A stretch of DNA of 64,000 bases, from the NCBI RefSeq assembly GCF_004346185.1, contig NZ_SMAI01000004.1, positions 124,001 through 188,000 of the forward strand, read 5' to 3'. The notes under the pieces are model-generated. The model had not been told where the DNA came from. It worked only from the letters and a program-made list of their open reading frames with translations, and searched no databases. The DNA comes from Aquabacter spiritensis (GTDB lineage: Bacteria; Pseudomonadota; Alphaproteobacteria; Rhizobiales; Xanthobacteraceae). Shown here one piece after another: positions 10,838-19,183 of this stretch (positions are counted from its first letter, which is position 1; every line of letters begins with the position of its first letter). Both the position numbers and the translations under genes were made by a program.

Positions 10838-11590
10838 ATGCCGACCTTTTCCTCCGACGGACTGGACTTGGACTATCTGGAGGAGGGCACGGGCGATCCG
10901 ATCCTTCTGATTCACGGCTTCGCCTCCACCAAGGAGGTGAACTGGGTCAATACCGGCTGGTTCAAGACCCTGGTCGGCGAAGGACGGCGGGTGATCGCGT
11001 TCGATCATCGCGGCCATGGCGGCTCGGCCAAGCTCTATGCGCCGCCCGATTACGACACCCGCCTCATGGCCAAGGACGCGCTGCGCCTGCTCGAACATCT
11101 GCGGCTGCCGCGGGCCGACATCATGGGCTATTCCATGGGGGCGCGGGTCGGCGCGCAGATGGCGCTGCTCTATCCCGAAGCGGTGCGCGCACTGGTCATG
11201 GGCGGGCTCGGCATCCATCTCGTCGACAGCGTCGGCCTGCCGACCTCGATCGCCGACGCGCTGGAGGCGCCGAGCCTCGACGATGTCGCAGATCCCATGG
11301 GCCGCATGTTCCGCGCCTTCAGCGATGCCAACAAGGCGGATCTCAAGGCGCTCGCCGCCTGCATCCGCGGCTCGCGCCAGACCCTCTCGCGCGAAGAGGT
11401 GGCGCAGATCCGCCAGCCGGTTCTGGTCGCGGTGGGCACGCGCGACACGATTGCGGGCGATCCGCACGCGCTCGCCGCCTTGATGCCGAACGGCACCGCG
11501 CTCGACATTCCCGGCCGCGACCACAATCCGGCGGTCGGCGACAAAGTGTTCAAGCAGGGCGTCCTCGACTTCCTGTCGCGCAGGCCCTGA
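10838..11590 (+). CDS. Alpha/beta hydrolase
   Basis: A 250-residue single-domain alpha/beta hydrolase. The oxyanion segment ILLIHGFAST is at about residues 22-31, followed by VIAFDHRGHGGSAK. The nucleophile elbow is GYSMGA (Ser near residue 97), an acid candidate follows in VAVGTRDTIAG, and the histidine is in GRDHNPAVGDK. It resembles small esterase, epoxide-hydrolase-like or 3-oxoadipate enol-lactonase-like proteins without clear substrate clues. The frame is open far upstream over the previous gene; the start at 10838 gives the expected N-terminal strand and length. Confidence 0.88.
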   Translation: MPTFSSDGLDLDYLEEGTGDPILLIHGFASTKEVNWVNTGWFKTLVGEGRRVIAFDHRGHGGSAKLYAPPDYDTRLMAKDALRLLEHLRLPRADIMGYSMGARVGAQMALLYPEAVRALVMGGLGIHLVDSVGLPTSIADALEAPSLDDVADPMGRMFRAFSDANKADLKALAACIRGSRQTLSREEVAQIRQPVLVAVGTRDTIAGDPHALAALMPNGTALDIPGRDHNPAVGDKVFKQGVLDFLSRRP

Positions 11591-11674
11591 CGGGGCGCCG
11601 TGCGCGGGGCGGGGTGCGCCGGTCCGCCGGCCTGTGCTAGAAGTGTGGCGAAAACGATCCATCGGGAGGCTGCA

Positions 11675-12544
11675 ATGGCCCAATCCCTGTTCCAGGCGCC
11701 TGCGCCGAACATGACCAAGCCCGCGAGCGAACGCCGGCACGACGTGGTCGATCCGGTATGGGCGCGGCTGCGCAACGAGGCCGACGAGGCGGCGGAAAAC
11801 GAGCCTCTGCTCGCCGGCTTCCTGATCGGCGCCGTGCTCGGACACGACAGTCTGGAGGCGGTGATCGGCGCCCGCATCGCGGCGCGGCTCGATCATGCCG
11901 AATTGCCGGGCGCGCTGATCCGCGCCGCCTATCACGAGGCGGTTGCCGCCGACCGCGCGATCTCCCATGCGGTGCGCGCCGACATCATGGCGGTGGTCGA
12001 CCGCGATCCCGCGGCCACCCGCGCGCTTGAGCCGGTGCTCTATTTCAAGGGCTTCCACGCGCTCCAGACGCATCGGCTGGCGCATTGGCTGTGGGGCCGC
12101 GGGCAGCGCGATTTCGCGCTGTATCTTCAGAGCCGCGCCTCCTCCGTGTTCGACGTCGACATTCATCCGGCGGTGCCGGTGGGACGTGGACTCTTCCTCG
12201 ACCATGCGACCGGCATCGTCATCGGCGCGACGGCCGCGATCGAGGACGATGTGTCGATCCTGCAGGGCGTGACGCTCGGCGGCACCGGCAAGGAGACCGG
12301 AGACCGCCATCCCAAGATCCGGCGCGGCGTTCTGATCGGCGCGGGGGCGAAGGTGCTCGGCAATATCGAGGTCGGCCATTGCGCCCGCATCGCCGCCGGC
12401 TCGGTGGTGCTGAAGCCGGTGCCGCACAATACGACGGTCGCCGGCATTCCCGCCAAGGTCGTCGGGGAAGCGGGCTGCGCCGAACCCGCGCGCGCCATGG
12501 ACCAGATGTTCGACGACCATATTTTCGCCGGCGCCGATATCTGA
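11675..12544 (+). CDS. cysE: Serine O-acetyltransferase
   Basis: CysE acetylates L-serine with acetyl-CoA, the first step of cysteine synthesis. The 289-residue protein has the N-terminal helical SATase domain (DPVWARLRNEADEAAENEPLLAGFL, then YFKGFHALQTHRLAHWLW) and the left-handed beta-helix of hexapeptide repeats with the catalytic region VFDVDIHPAVPVGRGLFLDHATG and the loop GGTGKETGDRHPKI. The C-terminal tail ends GADI. A Gly-Gly-Ala-Gly ribosome binding site (GGGAGGC) lies six bases before the ATG at 11675. The DUF3126 gene follows directly, an arrangement common in Hyphomicrobiales. Confidence 0.95.
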   Translation: MAQSLFQAPAPNMTKPASERRHDVVDPVWARLRNEADEAAENEPLLAGFLIGAVLGHDSLEAVIGARIAARLDHAELPGALIRAAYHEAVAADRAISHAVRADIMAVVDRDPAATRALEPVLYFKGFHALQTHRLAHWLWGRGQRDFALYLQSRASSVFDVDIHPAVPVGRGLFLDHATGIVIGATAAIEDDVSILQGVTLGGTGKETGDRHPKIRRGVLIGAGAKVLGNIEVGHCARIAAGSVVLKPVPHNTTVAGIPAKVVGEAGCAEPARAMDQMFDDHIFAGADI

Positions 12545-12608
12545 CGCGCGGAGCCGGCTCGTACGCGTGGCTGGCTTGCAGCCCCACGCATCCTTGGAGG
12601 ACAGACGT

Positions 12609-12821
12609 TTGGAAAAGACCGAGCTGGAACGGGTTCAGCGCTATTTGCGCACCTTGTTCGGAAACCCGCAGATCAAGGTGACGGCGCGGCCGAAGAAGAA
12701 GGATTCCGCCGAGGTCTATCTCGGCGATGAGTTTATCGGCGTCCTGTTCAAGGACGAGGAGGACGGCGACCTGTCCTATAATTTCCAGATGGCGATTCTC
12801 GACGCCGATCTCGAGGATTGA
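12609..12821 (+). CDS. DUF3126 family protein, TTG start
   Basis: A 70-residue acidic protein, beginning LEKTELERVQRYL and containing KVTARPKKKDSAEVYLGDEFIGVLFKDEEDGDLSYNFQMAIL. This is the alphaproteobacterial family DUF3126, whose function is unknown. A TTG at 12609 with GGAGG eight bases upstream gives exactly the usual family length and N-terminus; an in-frame GTG at 12567 would add 14 residues with no resemblance to the family. It lies 64 bases after cysE and is probably co-transcribed with it. Confidence 0.85.
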   Translation: MEKTELERVQRYLRTLFGNPQIKVTARPKKKDSAEVYLGDEFIGVLFKDEEDGDLSYNFQMAILDADLED

Positions 12822-13238
12822 CCGAAGCCGGGCGGCGCGGCGCTTCTTCGCGGCGCCGCCAAGGCCGGACTTTGAAGCGCGGGTTTCAGAGAGCGGGGGC
12901 TGACGGTCCCCACCGCGCACGCATCTCGCGCTTGGGGTTCCCCTGAGCGCCCGCCGACACCCGGCCGGATGCCCCCGCCACACCGTTTCCGCTGTGAGAA
13001 CCGGCAGAGGGCCTTGCCCGTAAGGGGCGAAGGCCGGCGCGGAGCCGCGTCCTGCGCCGACTGATCACCGCTCCGATCGTCTCCGATCGGTCCACCAGCG
13101 CTCTCAAAACGGGGGCGGGCGCACGTCTGTGCCCTCGGGTACAGGCTGGGACAGGCAAAACCCCATCGCTTTCGCGACGGGGTTTGCCGGTTGTCCGGGG
13201 CATGCCCAGTCGGGCCTGCCTGTCGGCGCCGTCGCGGA
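12822..13238. other. Intergenic region of 417 bases
   Basis: Separates the rightward cysE-DUF3126 unit from leftward doxX. It has a GC-rich imperfect hairpin just after DUF3126 (about 12831-12861, GGCGGCGC against GCGCCGCC) and the terminator at 13154-13188. Open frames across it lack codon bias, ribosome binding sites or recognisable domains. I see no RNA gene. Confidence 0.6.
13154..13188 (-). terminator. Terminator downstream of doxX
   Basis: A long hairpin with a TTTC loop: 15 base pairs with one mismatch and one bulged A. On the minus strand the right arm reads GCGATGGGGTTTTGCC, giving a run of T at the base. It lies about 50 bases after the doxX stop, the direction it best serves. Confidence 0.7.
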
Positions 13239-13664
13239 TCAGGCGGCGGCGGGTGCCGGCCGCGGCAGCAGGGGCGCCGGGCGCAAAGCGAAGGCCCCTT
13301 CGCCGGAAAGGCCTACCACGAGCGAGGCCACGATCAGGAAAGCGGGATATTCCCAACCGCCGCCCGGCGCGGAGAACACCCAGCCATTGCCGACATGAAC
13401 CATCATGGCGCCGGCCATGACGGGGATCAGCAGGACGGCGACCTGACGGGCATGGACACCGAACAGGATCAGCAGGCCGCCGACGAGTTCGGCGAGGAAG
13501 ATCGGCCAGGCGAGAAAGGTCGGCAGGCCGACCGATCCCAGGAAGCCGGCAAAGCCGGGTATCGTGAACAGAACATACTTCATCAGAGCATGGGCGATCC
13601 ACATGACGCCGAGCGCGGCGCGAAGCAGGAACAAACCATAGGGAGCGGTGCGGGGATCGATCAT
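13239..13664 (-). CDS. DoxX family membrane protein
   Basis: A 141-residue protein with four hydrophobic helices. The family signature is visible in LFLLRAALGVMWIAHALMKY, followed by GLPTFLAWPIFLAELVGGLLILFG and a third helix with VMAGAMMVHVGNGWVFSAPGGGWEYPAF. DoxX/DoxD-like proteins are small inner-membrane quinone-reactive or redox-associated proteins; several are controlled by divergent LysR or MarR regulators. The start at 13664 has GGAGG six bases upstream on the coding strand; a longer frame begins at 13691 without one. It is divergent from the LysR gene at 13763, with shared GCAAT half-sites between them. Confidence 0.88.
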   Translation of the reverse strand: MIDPRTAPYGLFLLRAALGVMWIAHALMKYVLFTIPGFAGFLGSVGLPTFLAWPIFLAELVGGLLILFGVHARQVAVLLIPVMAGAMMVHVGNGWVFSAPGGGWEYPAFLIVASLVVGLSGEGAFALRPAPLLPRPAPAAA

Positions 13665-13712
13665 CGGTGCCTCCATCGAGTGCGATGGCAAAGACCTAGC
13701 GCGCCGGATCTT

Positions 13713-13759
13713 GCAATGCCATACTCAGGATTGCCGCTGTATATTTGCGTGGATGCAAT
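13713..13759. promoter_or_regulatory. Candidate LysR-type operator: three GCAAT/ATTGC half-sites
   Basis: In the 98-base doxX-lysR divergent gap, GCAAT at 13713-13717, ATTGC at 13730-13734 and GCAAT at 13755-13759 form two overlapping inverted/everted repeats. LysR regulators usually bind such dyads between their own gene and a divergent target. This is inference from position and symmetry. Confidence 0.5.
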
Positions 13760-13762
13760 AAG

Positions 13763-14677
13763 ATGATCGCGTGGGATGATTTTCGCCTGGTTCAGGCCGT
13801 TGCCGCGACGCGGTCCTTGGTGGGCGCGGCGGATCAGCTCGGCATCAACCATTCAACCGTTTTCCGGCGGCTGAACGCGCTCGAGGGCGCGCTCGGCACG
13901 CGCCTGTTCGAGCGCGCGCGCACCGGCTATGCGCCGACCCCCACGGGCGAGGAGATGGTGCGGCTCGCCGAGCGCATGTCGGACGAGGTCGCCTCGGTGG
14001 AGCGCCGCATCACCGGGCGCGACCTGCGTCCCTCCGGGGAATTGCGCATCACCACCAACGACACGATCCTGGTCCATCTTCTGACGCCGATCCTCGCGTC
14101 GTTCCGGCGCGCTTACCCCGAAATCCAGCTCGACGTGGTGATTTCCAACCAGACGCTCAGTCTGACCAAGCGGGATGCCGACGTGGCGATCCGGGCCAGC
14201 GAGCGGCCGGGCGACACTTTGGTCGGGCGCCGTCTCGCCACCATCGGGTGGGGCGTCTACGGCCGCGCCGATGCGCTCGCGGACGCACCATTCGACAGCG
14301 AGCGGTTCCGCACCGAGGATTGGGTGGGGTTCGCCGAGAACCTCTCCACGATCCGGCAGGCAAAATGGCTGCGCGAGCGGGCCGGGGAGGGGCGGATCGT
14401 CTATCGGGTCAATACGGTGCTGGGGCTTGCCGAGGCGGCCGCGGCGGGGATCGGCCTTGCCGTGCTGCCCTGTTTCATCGGCAGCATCACGCCGGGACTG
14501 CGGCGGCTCGCGGGGCCGGAGCCGGATATGGAATCCGGCCTCTGGCTGGTCACGCATCCGGATTTGCGGACGACGGCCCGGGTGCGCGCCTTCATGGACC
14601 ATGCCGGCCGGGAGATCGGCCGCCGCAAGGCGATGATCGAGGGCCGCGAGGAGGCGCCTTCGGACGTGTCCGATTAG
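13763..14677 (+). CDS. LysR family transcriptional regulator
   Basis: A 304-residue regulator. The N-terminal winged helix reads DDFRLVQAVAATRSLVGAADQLGINHSTVFRRLNALEGALGTRLFERARTGYAPTPTGEEM, the standard LysR helix-turn-helix. Residues from about 90 form the two-lobed effector domain (SGELRITTNDTILVHLL onwards). The replacement of the usual Gln-Pro-Ala-Val by His-Ser-Thr-Val at the recognition helix and the short linker match the AlsR/VV20781-type group that often pairs with DoxX or quinone-related genes. It most likely regulates divergent doxX and itself through the half-sites in the gap. Confidence 0.9.
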   Translation: MIAWDDFRLVQAVAATRSLVGAADQLGINHSTVFRRLNALEGALGTRLFERARTGYAPTPTGEEMVRLAERMSDEVASVERRITGRDLRPSGELRITTNDTILVHLLTPILASFRRAYPEIQLDVVISNQTLSLTKRDADVAIRASERPGDTLVGRRLATIGWGVYGRADALADAPFDSERFRTEDWVGFAENLSTIRQAKWLRERAGEGRIVYRVNTVLGLAEAAAAGIGLAVLPCFIGSITPGLRRLAGPEPDMESGLWLVTHPDLRTTARVRAFMDHAGREIGRRKAMIEGREEAPSDVSD

Positions 14678-14689
14678 GCCGCGGGGGAT

Positions 14690-15145
14690 TTATTCCGCCG
14701 AGGCCTCGGCGCTCACGGAGGGGCGCGCCTTGCGCCGGCTCGCGACCTTCGGATTTTCGGTGCTCAGGCGCGTAAAGTCGCACCACATGGTCTCGACGCC
14801 GGCCAATTGGCCGCGAAACGTCGCCGCACCGGTCTTCACCACCTCGAAGCACGGCTCGAACGTCATGCCGTCGACGAAGCCGCAGACATTCTCGCCGCGC
14901 ACCCGCACGGTGTTCGGCGGCAGGCGCACGAACCGCGCCGAGCCCTGGGAATTGAAGGTGATGGTGCCGATGACCGAGCCGTCCGGGAACACCCGGCCGG
15001 CTCCGGTGGAGCCTTCAAAGCACGAGAAGGCGAAGGTGCGCCCTACAACGAAGGCGCGTGCCTGGTCGGGATTCAGTGTCTGCGCTGAGGCCGCCCCTGT
15101 CCCGAAAAAGGCGATGCCGGCTGCCGCGAGGAGGATGCTTCGCAT
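14690..15145 (-). CDS. Secreted hypothetical protein
   Basis: A 151-residue protein with a clear signal peptide (MRSILLAAAGIAFFGTGAASA, cleavage before QTLNPD). The mature part has four cysteines (FSCFEG, ENVCGFVDGM, FEPCFEVV, MWCDF) that could form two disulfides, and a beta-rich pattern (FPDGSVIGTITFNSQG). The tail is basic and Ser/Ala-rich. I know of similar small secreted proteins in Hyphomicrobiales but no function. It is convergent with lysR, 12 bases away, and divergent from the IalB-like gene. Confidence 0.75.
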   Translation of the reverse strand: MRSILLAAAGIAFFGTGAASAQTLNPDQARAFVVGRTFAFSCFEGSTGAGRVFPDGSVIGTITFNSQGSARFVRLPPNTVRVRGENVCGFVDGMTFEPCFEVVKTGAATFRGQLAGVETMWCDFTRLSTENPKVASRRKARPSVSAEASAE

Positions 15146-15399
15146 GGGCCTTTGATACGATGACGATGGTTAACAAATACGATGCACCGGCCTGTCCGGG
15201 GCAGCAAGACGGCCGGCGCGCCGGGATGCCGCGGGCCGGTCGATTGCCGCCGACCTGTTGCCGTCGGGACGCGTTTGGCGGTGCCTTCGTAACGGTCCCA
15301 TCCAGATTTCGTAAATCCGCCATTTCCCAGCGTTAACTGGACATTAAAATTCCGGCCTGACTTAATAGAGCTGCCTGAAGCATAGCATCGGAGAGCGAC

Positions 15400-15900
15400 A
15401 TGCTGACAAAATCGGCTCTGCCAGCCCTTTTCTTGCTGGCCAGCGGGCCGGCTCTTGCCACCGTTCCGGAATCCGCGGGGAGCTTCCAGGATTGGAGCGC
15501 CTGGGTATACAAAGAGGGTGGGCGCCCGCATTGTTACATCTACGCGCAGGCGGTGGAGAAGGCGCCGGCGCGGCTCGACCATGGCGACGTCTCCTTCTTC
15601 GTCCGCTCGGTGCGCCAGGCGGCGACCAAGACCGAGGCGAGCCTCAATGTCGGCTACGACTTCCAGCCCGGCTCGACGGTGCGCGCCGCGATCGGCGACG
15701 AGACCTTCCAGCTCATGGTCAAGGGCCAGAATGCCTGGCTTCCGACCGCGGAAGAGGAAGACGATTTGCTCGCGGCGATGAAGGGCGGCAGCGAGATGTC
15801 GATCCGCGCGACGTCGCGTCGCGGCAACCCGACCAGCTACACCTTCTCTCTGGACGGCGTGACCGCGGCGATTCAGCAGATGCAGAAGCAATGCCCCTGA
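15400..15900 (+). CDS. Invasion-associated locus B (IalB)-like secreted protein
   Basis: A 166-residue protein with a signal peptide (MLTKSALPALFLLASGPALA) and a mature domain starting FQDWSAWVYKEGGRPHCYIYAQ. The Trp-Cys spacing and following RLDHGDVSFFVRSV and ETFQLMVKGQNAWLP match IalB-type proteins, first described in Bartonella as affecting erythrocyte invasion but widespread in non-pathogenic Hyphomicrobiales, where the role is unknown. GGAGAG lies seven bases before the ATG. A perfect hairpin follows. Confidence 0.75.
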   Translation: MLTKSALPALFLLASGPALATVPESAGSFQDWSAWVYKEGGRPHCYIYAQAVEKAPARLDHGDVSFFVRSVRQAATKTEASLNVGYDFQPGSTVRAAIGDETFQLMVKGQNAWLPTAEEEDDLLAAMKGGSEMSIRATSRRGNPTSYTFSLDGVTAAIQQMQKQCP

Positions 15901-15919
15901 GACCGCGGCGCGTCTTTGG

Positions 15920-15952
15920 ATCGATCAGGCCGGCGGGTCCGGCCTGATCGAT
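15920..15952. terminator. Perfect 14-bp inverted repeat between convergent genes
   Basis: ATCGATCAGGCCGG at 15920-15933 pairs perfectly with 15939-15952 across the loop CGGGT. It fills the gap between the IalB-like gene and the MFS gene and probably terminates both. It lacks a U-tract. Confidence 0.65.
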
Positions 15953-15959
15953 CTCGGAT

Positions 15960-17192
15960 CTAGACCGCGCCGAGGACGGGCCGGGCGACCGGCTGCTCGC
16001 GAATCGGCAGGTTGATCGCCGCCGAGGCGAAGGACAGCGCCACCGAGAGCCACCACACGATGCCGTAGGACCCGGTCGCCTCATAGAGCACCCCGCCCAG
16101 CCACACGCCGAGGAAGCCGCCGACCTGATGGCTGAAGAAGGCGAAGCCGTAGAGCATCGCCATATAGCGCGTGCCGAACATCAGCATGACGAGGCCGGAC
16201 GTGGGCGGCACGGTCGACAGCCAGAGCAGGCCGATCGCCGCGCCGAAAATCAGGCAACTGAGCGGCGTCGTCGGCACGAGGATGAAGGCGGCGATGGCGA
16301 TGCCGCGTCCGGCATAGATCGCCGCGAGCAGATATTTCCGCGAGAACCGCGTGGCGATGGCCCCGGCACTGAGCGAGCCGACAATGTTGAACAGGCCGAT
16401 CAAGGCCAGGGTCGAGGCGCCCACCGCGGCCGTCACCCCCTGATCGGCGAGATAGGCCGGCATGTGCACGGTCACGAAGGCGAGCTGGAAGCCGCACGTG
16501 AAGAAGCCGAGCACCAGAAAAACGTAGCTCGGATGGTTGAACGCCTCGCGCAGCGCGCCGGTGAGCGATTGCGGCGGGGAGGCCGCGCTGGACGTCGCCG
16601 CGTTGCCGCGCGTCGCGAGGGCGAAGGAGAGCGGGATCACCAGCAGCACGACCGCGGCGAACACCAGAAGGGTCTCCTGCCAGCCGACCTGGGCGATCAG
16701 CCCGGTCGCGAGCGGCGGGAACAGGAACTGGCCGAAGGAGCCTGCCGCTGTGCCGGCGCCGAAGCCGATCGAGCGCCAGCGCTCCGGCAGCAGCTTGCCG
16801 AAGGCGGCGAGGACGAGGTTGAAGGAACAGGCGGAAAGCCCGAACCCGACCATGACGCCGGCGCTGAGCTGCAGCAGCGAGGGCGTCGTCGCCATCGACA
16901 TCATGGCGATGCCCGCGGCATACAAGACCGCGCCGACGCACAGGACGCGGACGGTTCCGAAGCGATCGGCGATCGCCCCGGCGAACGGCGAGCCGAGCCC
17001 CCATAAGAGGTTCTGGACCGCGAGGGCGAGACCGAACACGTCGCGCCCCCAGCCGAATTCGTTGGACATCGGGAGCAGGAAGAAGCCGGCGCTGGCGCGC
17101 GGCCCGAAGGTCAGCGTCGCGATCAGGCAGCCGGCGCACAGCACGAGCACGGTCGAGGCGGCGGCGACCGGCCGGGTAACAGGGAGACTCAT
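15960..17192 (-). CDS. MFS transporter
   Basis: A 410-residue major facilitator with twelve predicted helices. The first half has FGWGRDVFGLALAVQNLLWGLGSPFAGAIADRFGTVRVL, containing the conserved loop 2-3 motif (GAIADRFGTVRV); the second half has the equivalent GSLSAGAIATRFSRKYLLAAIY. It resembles the oxalate/formate and monocarboxylate branch (FGPRASAGFFLLPMSNEFGW). The substrate is not deducible; no enzyme operon surrounds it. It is transcribed alone. Confidence 0.88.
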   Translation of the reverse strand: MSLPVTRPVAAASTVLVLCAGCLIATLTFGPRASAGFFLLPMSNEFGWGRDVFGLALAVQNLLWGLGSPFAGAIADRFGTVRVLCVGAVLYAAGIAMMSMATTPSLLQLSAGVMVGFGLSACSFNLVLAAFGKLLPERWRSIGFGAGTAAGSFGQFLFPPLATGLIAQVGWQETLLVFAAVVLLVIPLSFALATRGNAATSSAASPPQSLTGALREAFNHPSYVFLVLGFFTCGFQLAFVTVHMPAYLADQGVTAAVGASTLALIGLFNIVGSLSAGAIATRFSRKYLLAAIYAGRGIAIAAFILVPTTPLSCLIFGAAIGLLWLSTVPPTSGLVMLMFGTRYMAMLYGFAFFSHQVGGFLGVWLGGVLYEATGSYGIVWWLSVALSFASAAINLPIREQPVARPVLGAV

Positions 17193-17368
17193 CGGGCGTT
17201 TCCGCGTCGGGAAAGACAGCCTTCCCGTTCACGCCCATCCTAAATCGTAAGTGATCCGATCGAAAATCAAACTTCGTCACGTCAGGTATGAGCAACGCTC
17301 ATGTCTCGCGGCGCCTTCCCCCTCCCCGGAGGCGCCGGGAGAGGGGGCGGACGCGTCGCATCCTCAGC

Positions 17369-17923
17369 TCAGCCGCGGCGCGGACCGGGAGGGCCGCCCT
17401 GCGGACCGTGCGGGCCGCCGTGCGGGCCCATCGCCCGGAATTCCTTCCGCAGCAGGATCTGCAGCCGGTGCTTCTGGCCGTCGTCGAGGGTCTGGTAGAG
17501 CGGACCGGCGGCATCGGCGATCTTTGTGAGATCGGCGGCGCGCTTGGTCATCATGTCGGCCTGGAACCGCAGGCGGGCGATCGGATCCGGCTCGGCCGAC
17601 CGCGGGCGGTCCGCCCGTTCGGCGCGGCGCGCGACGGCGTCCTTGGCGGTGTCGCGCAGCGCGGCTTCGACCGCCGGCCAGAGCTTGTCCTGGTCCGGCG
17701 TCAGCTTCAGACCGGCCTTCAGGGCGGCGATGCGCGCATCGAGCAGGGCGGCGCGGTCTTCCTGGGTCGGCTTCCAGCGCGGTCCGGCATCTCGGCCGGC
17801 ATCCTGACCGGCCGCCGGCGGGCCGCCCGGAGGACCGCCCGCGGGCCCCGGGTTTGCGGCATAGGCAATGGCAGAACCGGCGATCAAGGCGGCTGCGGTG
17901 GCGGCGATAACGGTTTTCTTCAT
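17369..17923 (-). CDS. Spy/CpxP-like LTXXQ-motif periplasmic chaperone
   Basis: A 184-residue exported protein. The leader MKKTVIAATAAALIAGSAIAYA is followed by a Gly/Pro-rich linker. The body is helical and charged with one LTPDQ motif (LKLTPDQDKLWPAVEAAL) and a second, degenerate one (YQTLDDGQKHRLQILL), as in Spy/CpxP family proteins that bind unfolded periplasmic proteins or sense envelope stress. The C-terminus is again Gly/Pro-rich (GPHGGPHGPQGGPPGPRRG), which could bind metal through its His residues. It is monocistronic with an AT-rich upstream region (about 17960-18040). Confidence 0.82.
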   Translation of the reverse strand: MKKTVIAATAAALIAGSAIAYAANPGPAGGPPGGPPAAGQDAGRDAGPRWKPTQEDRAALLDARIAALKAGLKLTPDQDKLWPAVEAALRDTAKDAVARRAERADRPRSAEPDPIARLRFQADMMTKRAADLTKIADAAGPLYQTLDDGQKHRLQILLRKEFRAMGPHGGPHGPQGGPPGPRRG

Positions 17924-18066
17924 GTCTCATCCTCCGATGATGTTTGAAGGGTGCGGCCGTTCGCGCTGTGGTTCAACTTAAACTTCTGTAATTGATCTTT
18001 CGATCATCTTAGATAAATTGAACGCCTATTCACCTACATTACAGTTTGGAAAGGTCCGGGCCGTCT

Positions 18067-18978
18067 TCAGGCAGGCGCAAGAAGGTCTCTCTGATCGCGA
18101 ACCTTGACCGTGGCATCGCCCGGCGCATAGCCGCGCGCCTCCATGCTGCAGGTCCAGGCGCCGGGCGTCCCGCCGATCCGGTAGATGTTGTAACGCCCCG
18201 CGCCGCGGGAATCGTCCGGCCCCGCGGAGGCCGAGGGCACGCCGACGACCGGCACCATCGCGTCTCCCGAGCGGATATGGCCCAAGGAGGCGCGGTGGTC
18301 GTGGCCGTGCAGCACCAGTTCCGCGCCGGCTTCGGCGATCACCCGGCGAAACGCCGGCGCATCGCGCAGGTCGCGGTGATAATGGCGTTCGCCGACGGGC
18401 GGGTGGTGGATCAGCACGACCCGGAACAGGCCTTCCTCCTTCAGCCGCCCGAGGATCGCCGCCAAGCGGCCGAGCTGCGCGTCGCCGACTTCGCCGCTGG
18501 CGAGGAAGGCGGCGGTCGGGATCGCCGTCGAGACGCCGACGATGGCGACCGGGCCGCGCCGCCGCACGAAGGGAAACGACTCGACGTCGAGCGGCGTGTC
18601 GGGATGGCTCTCGTCGCCGGACAAAAACGGTGCCCAATGCTCCAGATGATAGCTCAGCGCCGAATGGACATACGTGTCGTGATTGCCGGGAATCACGGTC
18701 ACCTTGTCCGCCGGCCCGAGCGAGGCGAGGAAGGTCGCGCCGGTGTCGAACTCGGCCGGCAGGCTGACATTCACGAGGTCCCCGGTCACCGCGATATGGT
18801 CGAGCGGCTGGCCGAGGAGGTCCGCCATCAAAGTGGCGAGCGTCGCCTGCCCGAAATTCCGCCGCCGCGCGCCGATCCAGTTCATCATGCCGAAGAAGCG
18901 CTTGCCCAGCAGTTCCGAGATGCGGGCCTCCGGGATCGGGCCGAGATGCGGGTCCGAGAGGTGGGCGAGCACGAACAT
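18067..18978 (-). CDS. Metallophosphoesterase (calcineurin-like, CpdA-type)
   Basis: A 303-residue dinuclear-metal phosphoesterase. All blocks are present: AHLSDPHLG near the N-terminus, HIAVTGDLVNV, VIPGNHDTYV, LIHHPPVGERHY and HGHDHRASLGH. The family includes class III cyclic-nucleotide phosphodiesterases and DNA or lipid phosphatases. FGMMNWIGARRRNFG after the first motif resembles a membrane-proximal segment of the alphaproteobacterial subgroup. The ATG at 18978 immediately precedes the first catalytic strand; upstream in-frame sequence is unrelated. Confidence 0.88.
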   Translation of the reverse strand: MFVLAHLSDPHLGPIPEARISELLGKRFFGMMNWIGARRRNFGQATLATLMADLLGQPLDHIAVTGDLVNVSLPAEFDTGATFLASLGPADKVTVIPGNHDTYVHSALSYHLEHWAPFLSGDESHPDTPLDVESFPFVRRRGPVAIVGVSTAIPTAAFLASGEVGDAQLGRLAAILGRLKEEGLFRVVLIHHPPVGERHYHRDLRDAPAFRRVIAEAGAELVLHGHDHRASLGHIRSGDAMVPVVGVPSASAGPDDSRGAGRYNIYRIGGTPGAWTCSMEARGYAPGDATVKVRDQRDLLAPA

Positions 18979-19183
18979 GCGGGGAACCTGCCGGTCTTGA
19001 AGGCCGCCCGCAACGGGGAGGCGGGAGACTTCGAAGGGAGGATGTAGCGCGCGCACCCCGGTTTGCGCCAGTTGGAATGCTCCGAACCGGCGTCCGCGCC
19101 GTCGATGCAACGCTCCAGAGGGCAAAAATGTCCCCGCCTCGCCCGATCCGGCGCGCGCGGGCGGCCGAGCCCAGAGCGACCGG

